Shown piece after piece: positions 43,652 to 52,331 of a stretch of 64,000 bases of DNA. This stretch comes from Roseicella sp. DB1501. GTDB lineage: Bacteria > Pseudomonadota > Alphaproteobacteria > Acetobacterales > Acetobacteraceae. Position 1 is the first letter of the stretch. Every line of letters starts with the position of its first letter. The DNA is taken from positions 186,001 through 250,000 of the forward strand of contig NZ_JABFHG010000006.1 in assembly GCF_013112485.1 (NCBI RefSeq), given 5' to 3'. A program made the position numbers and the translations under genes. The notes under the pieces were generated by a model that searched no databases, was not told the DNA's origin, and saw only the letters and a program-made list of their open reading frames with translations.

Positions 43652-44626
43652 CTAATCCGCATAGGCACCGGCCGCCTGGATGACCGGCCGCCAGCGCTTC
43701 ACCTCATCCGCGAGGAATTGGCGATGGAAGGCAATCGTCTGGCGCTCCGGCGCGGGGATGTCGGTCAGTAGCTCGGCATAGCGTTGGCGCAGCTTCGGCT
43801 CCTGCAAGGCGGCGCGCATGGCGGCGGAGATCTTCTCCTGGATCGGCTCCGGCGTGCCGGCCGGCGCATAGAGGCCGTGCCAGGTGCTCATCGCGATGCC
43901 GCCGAAGCCGGCCTCCGCCGTCGTCGGCACCTTGGGCAGGCCGGGCAGCCGCTCCGGGCTGCTGACGCCCCAGGCCCGCACGCGGTCGTCGCGGATATAG
44001 GGGATGGTGTTGGTCGCCTGGTCGCAGAGCAGGTCGATGCGGCCCGCCATCAGCTCGGCGATTGCCGGCGCCGTGCCGCGGAAGACGACGATGGTGGCGC
44101 GGTTGCCGGCCGATTGCTGCACCAGCAGGGCGCAGAGATTGGCCGCCGAGCCGAGGCCCGCGGTCGCCATGTTCAGCGCGTCGCCGCGCTGCGTCAGCGC
44201 GCCCATCACCCCAGCCAGGTCCTTCGCCTCGAAATTCGGGCGGGTGACGATGGTCATCGCGGCGTCCGAGACCAGGCCGAGCGGCGCGAAGCTGCCCGGC
44301 ACGTCATAAGGCAGGGAGCGGTAGAGCGTGGCGCTCGCCGCCATGCCGATGTTGTTGATCAGCAGCGTGTAGCCGTCGGGCTTCGACTGCACCATGCGCT
44401 GCGGCCCGACGATCGAGCCGCCGATGCTCTCGACCACCACCGGCTGGCCCATATGCCGGCCCATGCTGTCGGCGACGATGCGGGTGACGGTGTCGGTCGG
44501 GCCGCCCGCCGCGCCGGCGGCGATGATGGTGACGGGGCGGCTCGGGTAATCGGTCTCCTGCGCCCGCGCCGCGGCGCCGGCGAGGACGAGCGGGGCGGCG
44601 AGCAGGCCGCGTCGCGTCGGGTGCAT
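43652..44626 (-). CDS. tripartite tricarboxylate transporter (Bug family) substrate-binding protein
   Basis: A 324-residue periplasmic receptor of the TctC/Bug family. The signal peptide begins MHPTRRGLLAAPLVLAGAAA, with a twin-Arg element, and ends at ARAQ. YPSRPVTIIAAGAAGGPTD and MVQSKPDGYTLLI (about residue 80) are family signatures, and GTPEPIQEKISAAM is the usual C-terminal motif. No TctA/TctB membrane genes are adjacent, so it is an orphan, as is common for the expanded Bug families. It sits downstream of a ketopantoate-reductase-type gene with a 60-base gap that contains a repeat hairpin. Confidence 0.87.
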   Translation of the reverse strand: MHPTRRGLLAAPLVLAGAAARAQETDYPSRPVTIIAAGAAGGPTDTVTRIVADSMGRHMGQPVVVESIGGSIVGPQRMVQSKPDGYTLLINNIGMAASATLYRSLPYDVPGSFAPLGLVSDAAMTIVTRPNFEAKDLAGVMGALTQRGDALNMATAGLGSAANLCALLVQQSAGNRATIVVFRGTAPAIAELMAGRIDLLCDQATNTIPYIRDDRVRAWGVSSPERLPGLPKVPTTAEAGFGGIAMSTWHGLYAPAGTPEPIQEKISAAMRAALQEPKLRQRYAELLTDIPAPERQTIAFHRQFLADEVKRWRPVIQAAGAYAD

Positions 44627-44657
44627 CCTGGATCTCCCTGGTGGGGCGGCGGGCCTC

Positions 44658-44679
44658 GGACCGGTCAGACGACCGGTCC
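44658..44679 (-). repeat. GACCGGTCC hairpin repeat, copy B1
   Basis: A perfect 9-bp stem (GGACCGGTC / GACCGGTCC) with loop AGAC lies 8 bases past the stop of the ketopantoate-reductase-like gene. On the minus strand the context TTGATGC..ACGGACCGGTC..GACC.GTCCGAGG recurs after the amidase gene near 63.36 kb. It may serve as a terminator or be a mobile REP-like unit. Confidence 0.55.
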
Positions 44680-44686
44680 GTCAGCA

Positions 44687-45751
44687 TCAATTCAGCCGCA
44701 GCGCCTTGATGTGCTGCGGGTCGGGCTGCAGCTCGCCCTTCTCGACCCGCTTCACGACTTCGGTCAGCGCCGCATTGGCCGGCGTGGCGAGGCCGATCTC
44801 CTGCGCCCGGTCGGTGATGAAGCCGTTCAGGAACTCGATCTCGGTGCGGCGCCCCTTCACCATGTCCTGGCCCATGGAGGGCCGGTGCGCGCCGCCGCCA
44901 GGCTTGTTCGCCTCCTTGATGCGGTGCTCGTCATAGGCGCGGCGCGCCTCGGCATCGCCCTCGCCGGCCCGGGCGATGATCTCGGGGTCGAGGTGGTGCA
45001 CCTCCTCGAGCGAGTAGCCAAGCGCCTGGCCGACCCGGATCGCCTCGCTGCCGAGGCGGGCGGTGAACTGCCGCAGCGTGTCGTCGAGCAGGATGTCGCG
45101 GCTGATGAGGCCGGTGCAGGCGGACATGCCGTTGGCCATGGCGTTGGTGACCAGCTTCGACCAGCGCTCGCCCCAGAGATTGGCGGTGACCACGCAGCTG
45201 TCCGAGAGGGCGCAGAGCCGGCCGATCTCCTTCGCCCGGTCGGTGATGCGGCCATGCACCTCGCCGACCCGGAAGACGGTATGCGCCGCCCCGCCCTTGC
45301 CGGAGGCGCGCCGCACATGCCCGGGCTCGCAGAGCTCGACGGTGATGGAGGAGGCGATGGCGCCGAGGGTGCGGCCCCAGCCGACGATGCCGGCGATGGT
45401 CTCCTCGTTCATGCAGTTCTGCAGCGAGACGCAGAAGCCGCCTGGCGCCAGGTACTGCTTCACCATCATGGTGGCCCAGGCCGTGTCGTAGGACTTCACG
45501 CAGATGAAGGCGATGTCGAAGGGCCGCTGCTTGGAGACCTGCTGCAACTCCGTCAGGTGCAGCGCCTGCACGGGCACGGTGAACTCCGGCACATCGCGGA
45601 TATGGGTGATTCGCAGCCCGTCCCGCCGCATCGTCTCGACATGCTCCGGCCACATGTCGACGAAGGTGACGTCCTCGCCCGCCTGGACCATATGCGCCCC
45701 GGCATAGCCCCCGACCGCGCCGGCGCCGATGATGGCGATGCGATTGCCCAT
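44687..45751 (-). CDS. ketopantoate reductase family protein (2-dehydropantoate 2-reductase-like)
   Basis: A 354-residue NADP-dependent reductase of the PanE/ApbA fold. The cofactor motif GAGAVGG is at residues 9-15. CVKSYDT near residue 90 carries a conserved catalytic Lys region, and WSKLVTNAMANGMSACTG matches the K-L-x-x-N-x-x-x-N motif. At 354 residues it is longer than PanE (about 300) with inserts near the C terminus, so it may be a paralogue acting on another 2-oxoacid. GGAAGG precedes the ATG at 45751. It diverges from the SOS-controlled operon and is followed by the Bug-type receptor gene. Confidence 0.82.
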   Translation of the reverse strand: MGNRIAIIGAGAVGGYAGAHMVQAGEDVTFVDMWPEHVETMRRDGLRITHIRDVPEFTVPVQALHLTELQQVSKQRPFDIAFICVKSYDTAWATMMVKQYLAPGGFCVSLQNCMNEETIAGIVGWGRTLGAIASSITVELCEPGHVRRASGKGGAAHTVFRVGEVHGRITDRAKEIGRLCALSDSCVVTANLWGERWSKLVTNAMANGMSACTGLISRDILLDDTLRQFTARLGSEAIRVGQALGYSLEEVHHLDPEIIARAGEGDAEARRAYDEHRIKEANKPGGGAHRPSMGQDMVKGRRTEIEFLNGFITDRAQEIGLATPANAALTEVVKRVEKGELQPDPQHIKALRLN

Positions 45752-45844
45752 GAAGGTTTCCTTCCCGAACTCCCGGCGATGATGCCCGGCACCCGCGGGC
45801 GCCGCAATCTGCGGGCCGGCCGGCGGCGATGGGCCGGGCGGGGC

Positions 45845-45878
45845 TTGCCATGCGGCCAAAAAAGAACATATAGTGAAC
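45845..45878 (+). promoter_or_regulatory. SOS promoter: -35/-10 elements overlapped by a LexA box
   Basis: TTGCCA at 45845-45850 and TATAGT at 45869-45874, 18 bases apart, form a good sigma-70-type promoter. GAACATATAGTGAAC at 45864-45878 is GAAC-N7-GAAC, the direct-repeat LexA operator of alphaproteobacteria, and lies across the -10 element. LexA bound here would block RNA polymerase until DNA damage. The downstream gene begins at 45916. Confidence 0.85.
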
Positions 45879-45915
45879 AAATAGCGGGGCCGGCCGCTGC
45901 GGGCCGGATCGATCC

Positions 45916-47172
45916 ATGGAATTGCGCCGCAAGCTCGAGATCCTCGCCGACGCCGCGAAATACGACGCCTCCTGCGCCTCCTCGGGCACCGAGACGCGCG
46001 ACAGCCGCCAGGGCGGGATCGGCAGCACCGAGGGCATGGGCATCTGCCATGCCTATGCGCCGGACGGGCGCTGCATCTCCCTGCTCAAGGTGCTGCTGAC
46101 CAATGCCTGCCAGTTCGACTGCGCCTATTGCATCAACCGCGCCTCCTCGCAGGTGCCGCGCGCCCGCTTCACGGTGCGCGAGCTGGTGACGCTGGTCCTG
46201 CACTTCTACCGCCGCAATTACATCGAGGGGCTGTTCCTCTCCTCCGGCATCATCCGCTCGCCCGACTACACGATGGAGCAGATCACCGAGGTCGCGCGGC
46301 AGCTGCGGGAGGAGCATGGCTTCCGCGGCTACATCCACCTCAAGACCATCCCGGATGCGGCGCCGGAGCTGCTGGCCCGCGCCGGGCAGCTCGCCGACCG
46401 GCTCTCGATCAACATCGAGCTGCCGCAGGATGCCAGCCTGCGGCAGCTCGCGCCCGAGAAGGACGGTCCCGGCATCCGCCGCGCCATGGCCGGGCTGCGA
46501 CTCAGGATCGACGAGGCGCGCGAGGCCGGCCGCGGCGCCGGCCGCGCCGCGCCGCCACGCTTCGCCCCCGCCGGGCAGAGCACGCAGATGATGGTCGGCG
46601 CCGATGCCGCCGACGACCGGGCCGTGCTCGGCACCAGCGCCGGCCTCTACGCCGCCTATGGTCTGCGCCGCGTCTACTACTCGGCCTATTCGCCGATCCC
46701 CGACGCCTCCCGCCGGCTGCCGCCGCAGGCCCCGCCCCTCCTGCGCGAGCACCGGCTCTACCAGGCCGACTGGCTGCTGCGCTTCTACGATTTCGAGCTG
46801 GACGAGATCCTGGCGGGTGGCGAGGGCGGCATGCTCGATCTCGCCCTCGACCCGAAGCTGGCCTGGGCGCTGAAGCATCGCGGGCGGTTCCCCGTGGACG
46901 TCAACCGCGCGCCGCGCGAGATGCTGCTGCGCGTCCCTGGCCTCGGCGCCCGCACGGTGGACCGGCTGCTCTCGACCCGGCGGCAGCGGGCGATCCGCAC
47001 CGACGACCTGGCGCGGCTGCGGCTGCCGCTGGCGAAGCTGCTGCCCTTCCTCGTCACCGCCGATCGGCATCCGCGCGCCGGCCTGCTCGACCGCACCGAT
47101 CTGCGGCAGATGCTGGCGCCGCGGGCCGGCCTGGCCGCGGCGGCGCGGCCGCGCCAGATGGTGCTGCTGTGA
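45916..47172 (+). CDS. putative DNA modification/repair radical SAM protein
   Basis: A 418-residue radical S-adenosylmethionine enzyme of the TIGR03916 type. The 4Fe-4S motif is C-x3-C-x2-C at Cys65, Cys69 and Cys72 (CQFDCAYC). GLFLSSGIIRSPDYTMEQ and LKTIPDA follow in the barrel. The C terminus has a helix-hairpin-helix (LRVPGLGARTVDRLLSTR, about residues 337-354), a DNA-binding element. It is distantly related to spore photoproduct lyase. It shares an SOS promoter and a GTGA overlap with the UdgX fusion gene, pointing to repair of a damaged or modified base. The substrate is unknown. Confidence 0.87.
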   Translation: MELRRKLEILADAAKYDASCASSGTETRDSRQGGIGSTEGMGICHAYAPDGRCISLLKVLLTNACQFDCAYCINRASSQVPRARFTVRELVTLVLHFYRRNYIEGLFLSSGIIRSPDYTMEQITEVARQLREEHGFRGYIHLKTIPDAAPELLARAGQLADRLSINIELPQDASLRQLAPEKDGPGIRRAMAGLRLRIDEAREAGRGAGRAAPPRFAPAGQSTQMMVGADAADDRAVLGTSAGLYAAYGLRRVYYSAYSPIPDASRRLPPQAPPLLREHRLYQADWLLRFYDFELDEILAGGEGGMLDLALDPKLAWALKHRGRFPVDVNRAPREMLLRVPGLGARTVDRLLSTRRQRAIRTDDLARLRLPLAKLLPFLVTADRHPRAGLLDRTDLRQMLAPRAGLAAAARPRQMVLL

Positions 47173-48731
47173 CCGGCGTTTCCGTCACCGGCGAGATCGA
47201 CGCGCCGCTGCCGGGACCGGCCGACTTCGCCGCCTGGCGGGGACAGGCACGCCGCTTCCTCGCCGCCGGCCTGCCGCCGGCGCTCGTGTCCTGGCGGGTC
47301 GCCGGCGAGGCGCCGGGCCTCTTCGCCTCGGCCGCCCCGCCGGAGACGGTGGCGCCCCTCTCGGCCAGCGTCCCGGCCAGCGTGCCCCGCAGCTTTCTCG
47401 AGGCGGCCGAGACCGCCATCCGGCACCGCGACCCGCAGCGCTTCGCCCTGCTCTACCGGCTGCTCTGGCGGCTGGCGCATGACGAGCCGGGTCTGATGCA
47501 GGTGGCGACCGATCCGGATGTCCTGCGCCTCCACGCCATGGCCAAATCCGTGCGGCGCGACGCCCACAAGATGCACGCCTTTGTCCGATTCCGCTGCGTC
47601 GAGATGGCGGACGCGCCGGACGAGGACAGCGGCGCCGATCCGGTCGGCGCGCACTACGTTGCCTGGTTCGAGCCGGAGCATCATATCCTGGAAGCCGAGG
47701 CCGGCTTCTTCATTCGGCGCTTCGCCGGGCTGCGCTGGTCCATCCTGACGCCGGAGGCGAGCGCGCACTGGGACGGCGCCACCCTCCGCATGGGGCCCGG
47801 CGGCACGCGGCGCGAGGCGCCGGCCGAGGATGCGCATGAGGCGCTCTGGCGCGCCTATTACCGCAGCGTCTTCAACCCCGCCCGCCTGAAGCCGGCGGCG
47901 ATGCGGGCGGAGATGCCGGTGAAGTACTGGCGCAACCTGCCGGAGGCGCGCGAGATCCGCGGCCTGATCGCCGATGCGCCGCGGCGCACGGCCGAGATGC
48001 TGGCCCGCGGCGTCTCCGCGCCGATTCTCCGGCGCCAGCGCCCGCCGCCGGCGGCGGTGCAGCCAACCGCCCTCCCGGACGTTGCGGAGACCATGCCAGC
48101 CGATCTCTTCTCCCGCGTCGAAGACCCGGCCGCCGCGCTCGCCGCGCTCCGGGCCGGTCTCATGGGACGCAACGACCTGCCCCCCTGGACGGCGGCCAGC
48201 ACGCAGCCGGTCTTCGGCGAGGGGCCGCTCGGCGCGCCGCTGATGTTCGTCGGCGAGCAGCCGGGTGACGAGGAGGATCTCGCCGGCCGGCCCTTCGTCG
48301 GCCCTGCCGGCCGTCTCTTCGACCGCGCGGCCGCGGAGGCGGGGATCGACCGCAGCGCCACCTACGTCACCAATGCGGTGAAGCATTTCAAGTTCAAGCC
48401 GACCGGCCGGCGCCGCCTGCACCAGTCGCCCGATGCCGGCGACATCACCTACTACCGCCCCTTCCTGAAGCGGGAGATCGAGTTGGTTACGCCGGGCCTC
48501 GTCGTCTCGCTCGGCGCCACGGCGCTGCGGGCGCTGACCGGCAAGCCGCTGCCGATCACCCGGGTGCGCGGCGAGATGATCGAGGCGCCGGAAGGCTTCC
48601 GCATCTTCCCGACCGTGCATCCCTCCTACCTGCTGCGCCTGCCCGACCCGGCCAGCAAGGAGCGCGAATACGCCCGCTTCGTCGCCGACCTGGTCGCGGC
48701 GCGGGAGGCGGCGGATCGTCTCGGCAGCTAG
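47169..48731 (+). CDS. DUF4130 domain-UdgX fusion: uracil-DNA glycosylase family protein
   Basis: A 520-residue two-domain protein. Residues about 60-290 match the DUF4130 (TIGR03915) domain, with KSVRRDAHKMHAFVRFR and FIRRFAGLRWSILTPE. Residues about 320-520 are UdgX, with motif GEQPGDEEDLAGRPFVGPAG, the R-loop GRRRLHQSP with His418, and VHPSYLLR. In mycobacterial UdgX the equivalent His becomes covalently joined to the abasic site after uracil removal. The GTG at 47169 overlaps the radical SAM stop (GTGA); longer frames lack similarity. SOS control and coupling suggest a joint damage-response pathway. Confidence 0.88.
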   Translation: MTGVSVTGEIDAPLPGPADFAAWRGQARRFLAAGLPPALVSWRVAGEAPGLFASAAPPETVAPLSASVPASVPRSFLEAAETAIRHRDPQRFALLYRLLWRLAHDEPGLMQVATDPDVLRLHAMAKSVRRDAHKMHAFVRFRCVEMADAPDEDSGADPVGAHYVAWFEPEHHILEAEAGFFIRRFAGLRWSILTPEASAHWDGATLRMGPGGTRREAPAEDAHEALWRAYYRSVFNPARLKPAAMRAEMPVKYWRNLPEAREIRGLIADAPRRTAEMLARGVSAPILRRQRPPPAAVQPTALPDVAETMPADLFSRVEDPAAALAALRAGLMGRNDLPPWTAASTQPVFGEGPLGAPLMFVGEQPGDEEDLAGRPFVGPAGRLFDRAAAEAGIDRSATYVTNAVKHFKFKPTGRRRLHQSPDAGDITYYRPFLKREIELVTPGLVVSLGATALRALTGKPLPITRVRGEMIEAPEGFRIFPTVHPSYLLRLPDPASKEREYARFVADLVAAREAADRLGS

Positions 48732-48739
48732 GGCGGACC

Positions 48740-48773
48740 ATGCGCCGGCCTTTCCCCGGCATTGCCGGCGCAT
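48740..48773 (+). terminator. hairpin after the UdgX fusion gene
   Basis: A perfect 10-bp stem (ATGCGCCGGC / GCCGGCGCAT) with a 14-base loop begins 9 bases after the stop. No U-tract follows. Position at the end of the SOS operon and before the dehydrogenase gene favours a terminator or 3' stabiliser. Confidence 0.5.
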
Positions 48774-48903
48774 GACGGAAGGGTGCGGCGCGAGGCTTCC
48801 CGGAGTCGGTGTCGTGCGAGGTGCTTGCGCGGCGCCGAGCCGGCATGGTCTCGTGAAACAAGCGGCACCGGTACGGTGACGTGCAAAGAACGGGGGACCG
48901 TCC

Positions 48904-50163
48904 ATGTCCGGCACATCATTGCGGAAACGGGGAATCGCCTTCGCCGCGATCGCCGCGGCGGGCCTGGCGCTCGGCGCCGGCCCGGCCGCCGCGCAGCTCA
49001 AGAGCTACGACAGCAGCAAGCCCAGCTTCTGGAAGAACCCGCCGCCCGACTGGTTCCTCGGCGACGAGACCGAGGCGCAGAAGGGCCTGGCGCCGCCGGT
49101 CGGCCCGGCCCTGCCGACGCCGCTCTCGGAGCTGCAGGACAACCTGAAGAAGATCAAGCTGCCGCCGGGCTTCAAGATCGAGGTCTATGCCTCCGGCCTG
49201 CCCGAGGCGCGGCAGATGGCCTGGGGCGACAAGGGCACGCTCTTCGTCGGCTCCTTCGGCGCGGGCAATGTCTATGCGGTCACCGAATCGGGCGGCAAGC
49301 GCGAGGTCAAGACGATCCTGAAGGGGCTGAACATGCCCACCGGCGTCGCCTTCCGCGACGGCGCGCTCTACGTCGTGGCCATCGACAAGCTACTCCGCTA
49401 CGACAACGCCGAAGCGAAGCTCGGCGCCATGCCGGAGCCGGCGGTGGTCTATGACGACATGCCGCCCTTCGTGGCGCATGGCTGGAAGTACATCGTCATG
49501 GACAAGGAGGGCGCGATGTACCTGCCCTTCGGCCCGCCCTTCAACATCGGCATCCCGCCGACCAGCCTGTCGCAGATCCGCCGCGTGCATCCGAACGGCC
49601 TGGCCGAGCTCGTCGCGCTCGGCGTGCGCAACAGCGTCGGCGGCGACATCGATCCGCGCACCGGGCAGTACTGGTTCACCGAGAACGCCCGGGACTGGGT
49701 GAGCGACGACATGCCGAGCGACAAGCTGAACCGCATCAGCCGGCTCGGCGAGCATTTCGGCTATCCCTACTGCCACCAGGGCGACATGCCGGATCCGAAA
49801 TTCGCCATGGGCCATAAATGCGACGAGTTCACCCCGCCGGTGCTGAACCTCGGCGCCCATGTCGCGCCGCTCGGGATGAAGTTCTACACCGGCAGCCAAT
49901 TCCCGGCCGAGTACCGCAACAACATCTTCATCGCCGAGCACGGCTCCTGGAACCGGCACAAGTATCAGGGCGGCCGGATCATGCGCGTCACCGTCGACCC
50001 CGACGGCAAGAACGCCAAGCAGGAGGTCTTCGCCGAGGGCTGGCTGACCGGGGCGCAGGAATATTCCGGCCGTCCGGCCGATGTTGTCATCGCCCAGGAC
50101 GGCTCGCTGCTGGTCGCGGATGACTGGGCCGGCGCCGTCTACCGCATCAGCTATTCCCGCTGA
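48904..50163 (+). CDS. PQQ-dependent sugar dehydrogenase-like protein (L-sorbosone dehydrogenase family)
   Basis: A 419-residue periplasmic six-bladed beta-propeller. The signal peptide ends at AAA near residue 30. LPPGFKIEVYASGLPEARQMAWG (about residues 83-105; quoted in part here) and GVRNSVGGDIDPRTGQYWFTE are typical of sorbosone/glucose dehydrogenase-like propellers. It also carries FIAEHGSWNR, a segment with the conserved His of the PQQ site. It probably oxidises a sugar or aldehyde in the periplasm. A diheme cytochrome c gene follows 64 bases later and is a natural electron acceptor. No PQQ biosynthesis genes are in the window. Confidence 0.82.
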   Translation: MSGTSLRKRGIAFAAIAAAGLALGAGPAAAQLKSYDSSKPSFWKNPPPDWFLGDETEAQKGLAPPVGPALPTPLSELQDNLKKIKLPPGFKIEVYASGLPEARQMAWGDKGTLFVGSFGAGNVYAVTESGGKREVKTILKGLNMPTGVAFRDGALYVVAIDKLLRYDNAEAKLGAMPEPAVVYDDMPPFVAHGWKYIVMDKEGAMYLPFGPPFNIGIPPTSLSQIRRVHPNGLAELVALGVRNSVGGDIDPRTGQYWFTENARDWVSDDMPSDKLNRISRLGEHFGYPYCHQGDMPDPKFAMGHKCDEFTPPVLNLGAHVAPLGMKFYTGSQFPAEYRNNIFIAEHGSWNRHKYQGGRIMRVTVDPDGKNAKQEVFAEGWLTGAQEYSGRPADVVIAQDGSLLVADDWAGAVYRISYSR

Positions 50164-50227
50164 GGCGACGCAACCGCCCGGCCCTCCCGGCCGGGCGGCA
50201 CATCTGCAGACCTGGACGAAACCGCGC

Positions 50228-50812
50228 ATGCGTCCCTTCCTCGCCGCCGTCGCGGCCGCCGCCTGCCTCGCCCTCCCTGCCGCCGAGGCCGCCGATATCG
50301 AGGCCGGACGCGCCCGCGCCGAGCCCTGCATGGCCTGCCACGGCACGGACGGCATCACCGCCGACCGCTCCATCCCCTCCCTCGCCGGGCAGAAGGAGCG
50401 CTACCTGCAATGGCAGCTCGTCTTCTTCCGCTCCGGCCGACGGCAGAGCGAGATCATGCAGCCGCAGGCGGCGGAGCTCTCGGATGAGGAGCTGCGCAAT
50501 CTCGGCGCCTATTTCGCCTCCCTCCCCCGCATCGTCCTGCCGCCCGGGCCGCCCGATCCGGCGTTGCACGAGAAGGGCAAGCTGGCCGCGGCGCGGCACC
50601 GCTGCGCCTCCTGCCACATGGACAACTACGCCGGCAGCCAGGCGGCGCCGGCGATCGCGCATCAGACGCGTGAATACACCACCAAGGCGCTGGAGGATTA
50701 CCGCAACAACGCCCGCCCGAGCGTCGGCGTCGCGGCGATGAACGAGGTCGCCGGCGGGCTGACGGACGAGGACATCGCCGCCATCGCGCTCTACATGGAA
50801 AACCCGGAATGA
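50228..50812 (+). CDS. diheme cytochrome c (c4-like)
   Basis: A 194-residue periplasmic cytochrome. The signal peptide ends at AEA near residue 22. Two heme-binding motifs are present: CMACH at residues 34-38 and CASCH near residues 125-129, each at the start of a cytochrome-c fold. MQPQAAELSDEE and MNEVAGGLTDED supply candidate Met axial ligands and the conserved C-terminal helix of each half. It would carry electrons from the sugar dehydrogenase to a terminal oxidase. The stop overlaps the start of the next small gene (ATGA). Confidence 0.88.
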   Translation: MRPFLAAVAAAACLALPAAEAADIEAGRARAEPCMACHGTDGITADRSIPSLAGQKERYLQWQLVFFRSGRRQSEIMQPQAAELSDEELRNLGAYFASLPRIVLPPGPPDPALHEKGKLAAARHRCASCHMDNYAGSQAAPAIAHQTREYTTKALEDYRNNARPSVGVAAMNEVAGGLTDEDIAAIALYMENPE

Positions 50813-51264
50813 GGCGTCTGCCGCTGCTCGCCGCCGCGCTGCTGCTCGTCGCCGCCGGCCCGGCGCAGGAGGCGCCGTTGCAGGATACGGAAGCCTTCGA
50901 GCGCGGCTTCGCCATCTCGCTCTACCAGTTCGATGCCTGCGGCGACCCGCTGGCCGGGCGCATGTTCCGCAGGGCCCTTACCGACCGCTTCGACCATTGC
51001 CCCTTCTCGCCCGAGGCCAGGAGCCGCTACCGCGACCGCACGCGCGCCGAACTCGCCCGCGTGCGGGAGCGGATGCAGCGTCTGGTCGAGGAGAATGGCG
51101 GCCTGCCGCGCGAGCTGGCCGGCATGTCCACCACCTGCCATGCGCAGCAGGCCAGCGCGCCCTACCGGGAGTTCCGCGCCCTGCTCGAGCGCTATGCCGG
51201 GGGCATGGTGCCGGCGGAGGCGGTGATCCCCGCCTCCTGCGACGCAGCCGACATCATGCCCTGA
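50809..51264 (+). CDS. small secreted protein with four cysteines, unknown function
   Basis: A 151-residue protein I do not recognise. A clear signal peptide (MRRLPLLAAALLLVAAGPAQ) is followed by a mainly helical mature part with four cysteines, in DACGDP, DHCPFS, TTCHAQ and ASCDAA, consistent with two disulfides in the periplasm. It contains no CxxCH heme motif. It overlaps the cytochrome gene by 4 bases, so it is probably made with it. A structural or assembly factor for the dehydrogenase-cytochrome pair is one possibility, but that is inference from position alone. Confidence 0.65.
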   Translation: MRRLPLLAAALLLVAAGPAQEAPLQDTEAFERGFAISLYQFDACGDPLAGRMFRRALTDRFDHCPFSPEARSRYRDRTRAELARVRERMQRLVEENGGLPRELAGMSTTCHAQQASAPYREFRALLERYAGGMVPAEAVIPASCDAADIMP

Positions 51265-51294
51265 GACCGGCCGCCGCCCGGCCTCGAGACCTGC

Positions 51295-52290
51295 CTATTT
51301 CGGCTGCGCCACCGCGATCGCCCGGAAAGGCGGCGGCGTCTGCGATTTCAGCTTGGGGTCGAAGAGGTATTTCAGCGACACGTCGAGCACGTAAATGGTG
51401 TCGCCGTGCCGGGCGAGCGAGACCGGGGACTGGAAGCCGTCGCGGATCGTCCGGACCTCCGCCGCCTCGCCGCGGATGGTGATCAGGTCGAGCGTGCCGC
51501 GGCCCTCGCCCTCGACCATCAGCAGCGTGTTGGGCCCCGCCGGCCGCAGCCCGTCGGCATGGACGAGCGGGCGGGATGTCTTCAGCTTGGTCACCGCGCC
51601 GGCGCTGCCATCGGGCTGCATCGCCACCCGGAACAGTCCGTCGCCCTCGAAGAAATTCACGTAGACCGCGCCGTCGCCGATGGCGATGCCGTCGAGCCGG
51701 GGCCCCTTGCCCTCCCATTGCGGATCGCGCGCCCAGACCTCGAGCGCCGCGGCACCCGGGCGCAGCCGGAGGATCCGCGCGGAGAGCGTGTCGGTCGCAT
51801 AGGCCGTGCCATCCTCCGCGACCGCGATGTCGTTGCAGAAGGGCGACTGCCCGGCGATCGTCCCGGGCGGGAAGGGGAAGCGCCCCTTCGGCGCCCCCGT
51901 CTTCAGGTCGAACAGCACCAGCGCGGTCGGCGTGTTGCCGCTCGGCACGCGCACGCCCGCACCCGTCATGTCGGAGGAGCAGGCGTAGAGCGTCCCGGAT
52001 CGCTCGTCGGCGAGCAGGCCGACCACCGAGGAGAGGCCGTTCGTCCCCGCGGGGATCCACTCCTTCGCCTCCGCGGCGCCGGGCGCGGCGCGGAGGATCC
52101 GCCCGCCGGCCATGCTGCTGAAATAGAGCGTGCCGTCGGCGGTGGCGTGCAGGCTCTCGGGGAAGTCGGCATGGCCGGGGACCAGGACATCGTCCCGCGC
52201 GGCGGCCGGCGCCGCGGCGAGGGCCGGCAGGCCGGCCGCCAGGACGGCGCAGCGCAGCCCGTGCAGGGCGCGTCGGATCTTCCTTCGCAT
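51295..52290 (-). CDS. secreted SMP-30/gluconolactonase-like beta-propeller protein
   Basis: A 331-residue exported protein with a signal peptide ending AAARD near residue 33. Repeated propeller strands include FPESLHATADGTLYFSSMAGG, DIAVAEDGTAYATDTLSARI and GIAIGDGAVYVNFFEGDGL, resembling SMP-30/gluconolactonase or NHL proteins. Acidic and Asn residues in these loops could bind calcium. It faces the PQQ-type dehydrogenase cassette in convergent orientation. Oxidation of a sugar by the dehydrogenase would give a lactone, so a lactonase role fits, although non-enzymatic propellers look similar. Confidence 0.7.
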   Translation of the reverse strand: MRRKIRRALHGLRCAVLAAGLPALAAAPAAARDDVLVPGHADFPESLHATADGTLYFSSMAGGRILRAAPGAAEAKEWIPAGTNGLSSVVGLLADERSGTLYACSSDMTGAGVRVPSGNTPTALVLFDLKTGAPKGRFPFPPGTIAGQSPFCNDIAVAEDGTAYATDTLSARILRLRPGAAALEVWARDPQWEGKGPRLDGIAIGDGAVYVNFFEGDGLFRVAMQPDGSAGAVTKLKTSRPLVHADGLRPAGPNTLLMVEGEGRGTLDLITIRGEAAEVRTIRDGFQSPVSLARHGDTIYVLDVSLKYLFDPKLKSQTPPPFRAIAVAQPK

Positions 52291-52331
52291 GGTGTCCTCC
52301 CGTTCCGGGGCGGATCGCGCCGGATGCCCCT

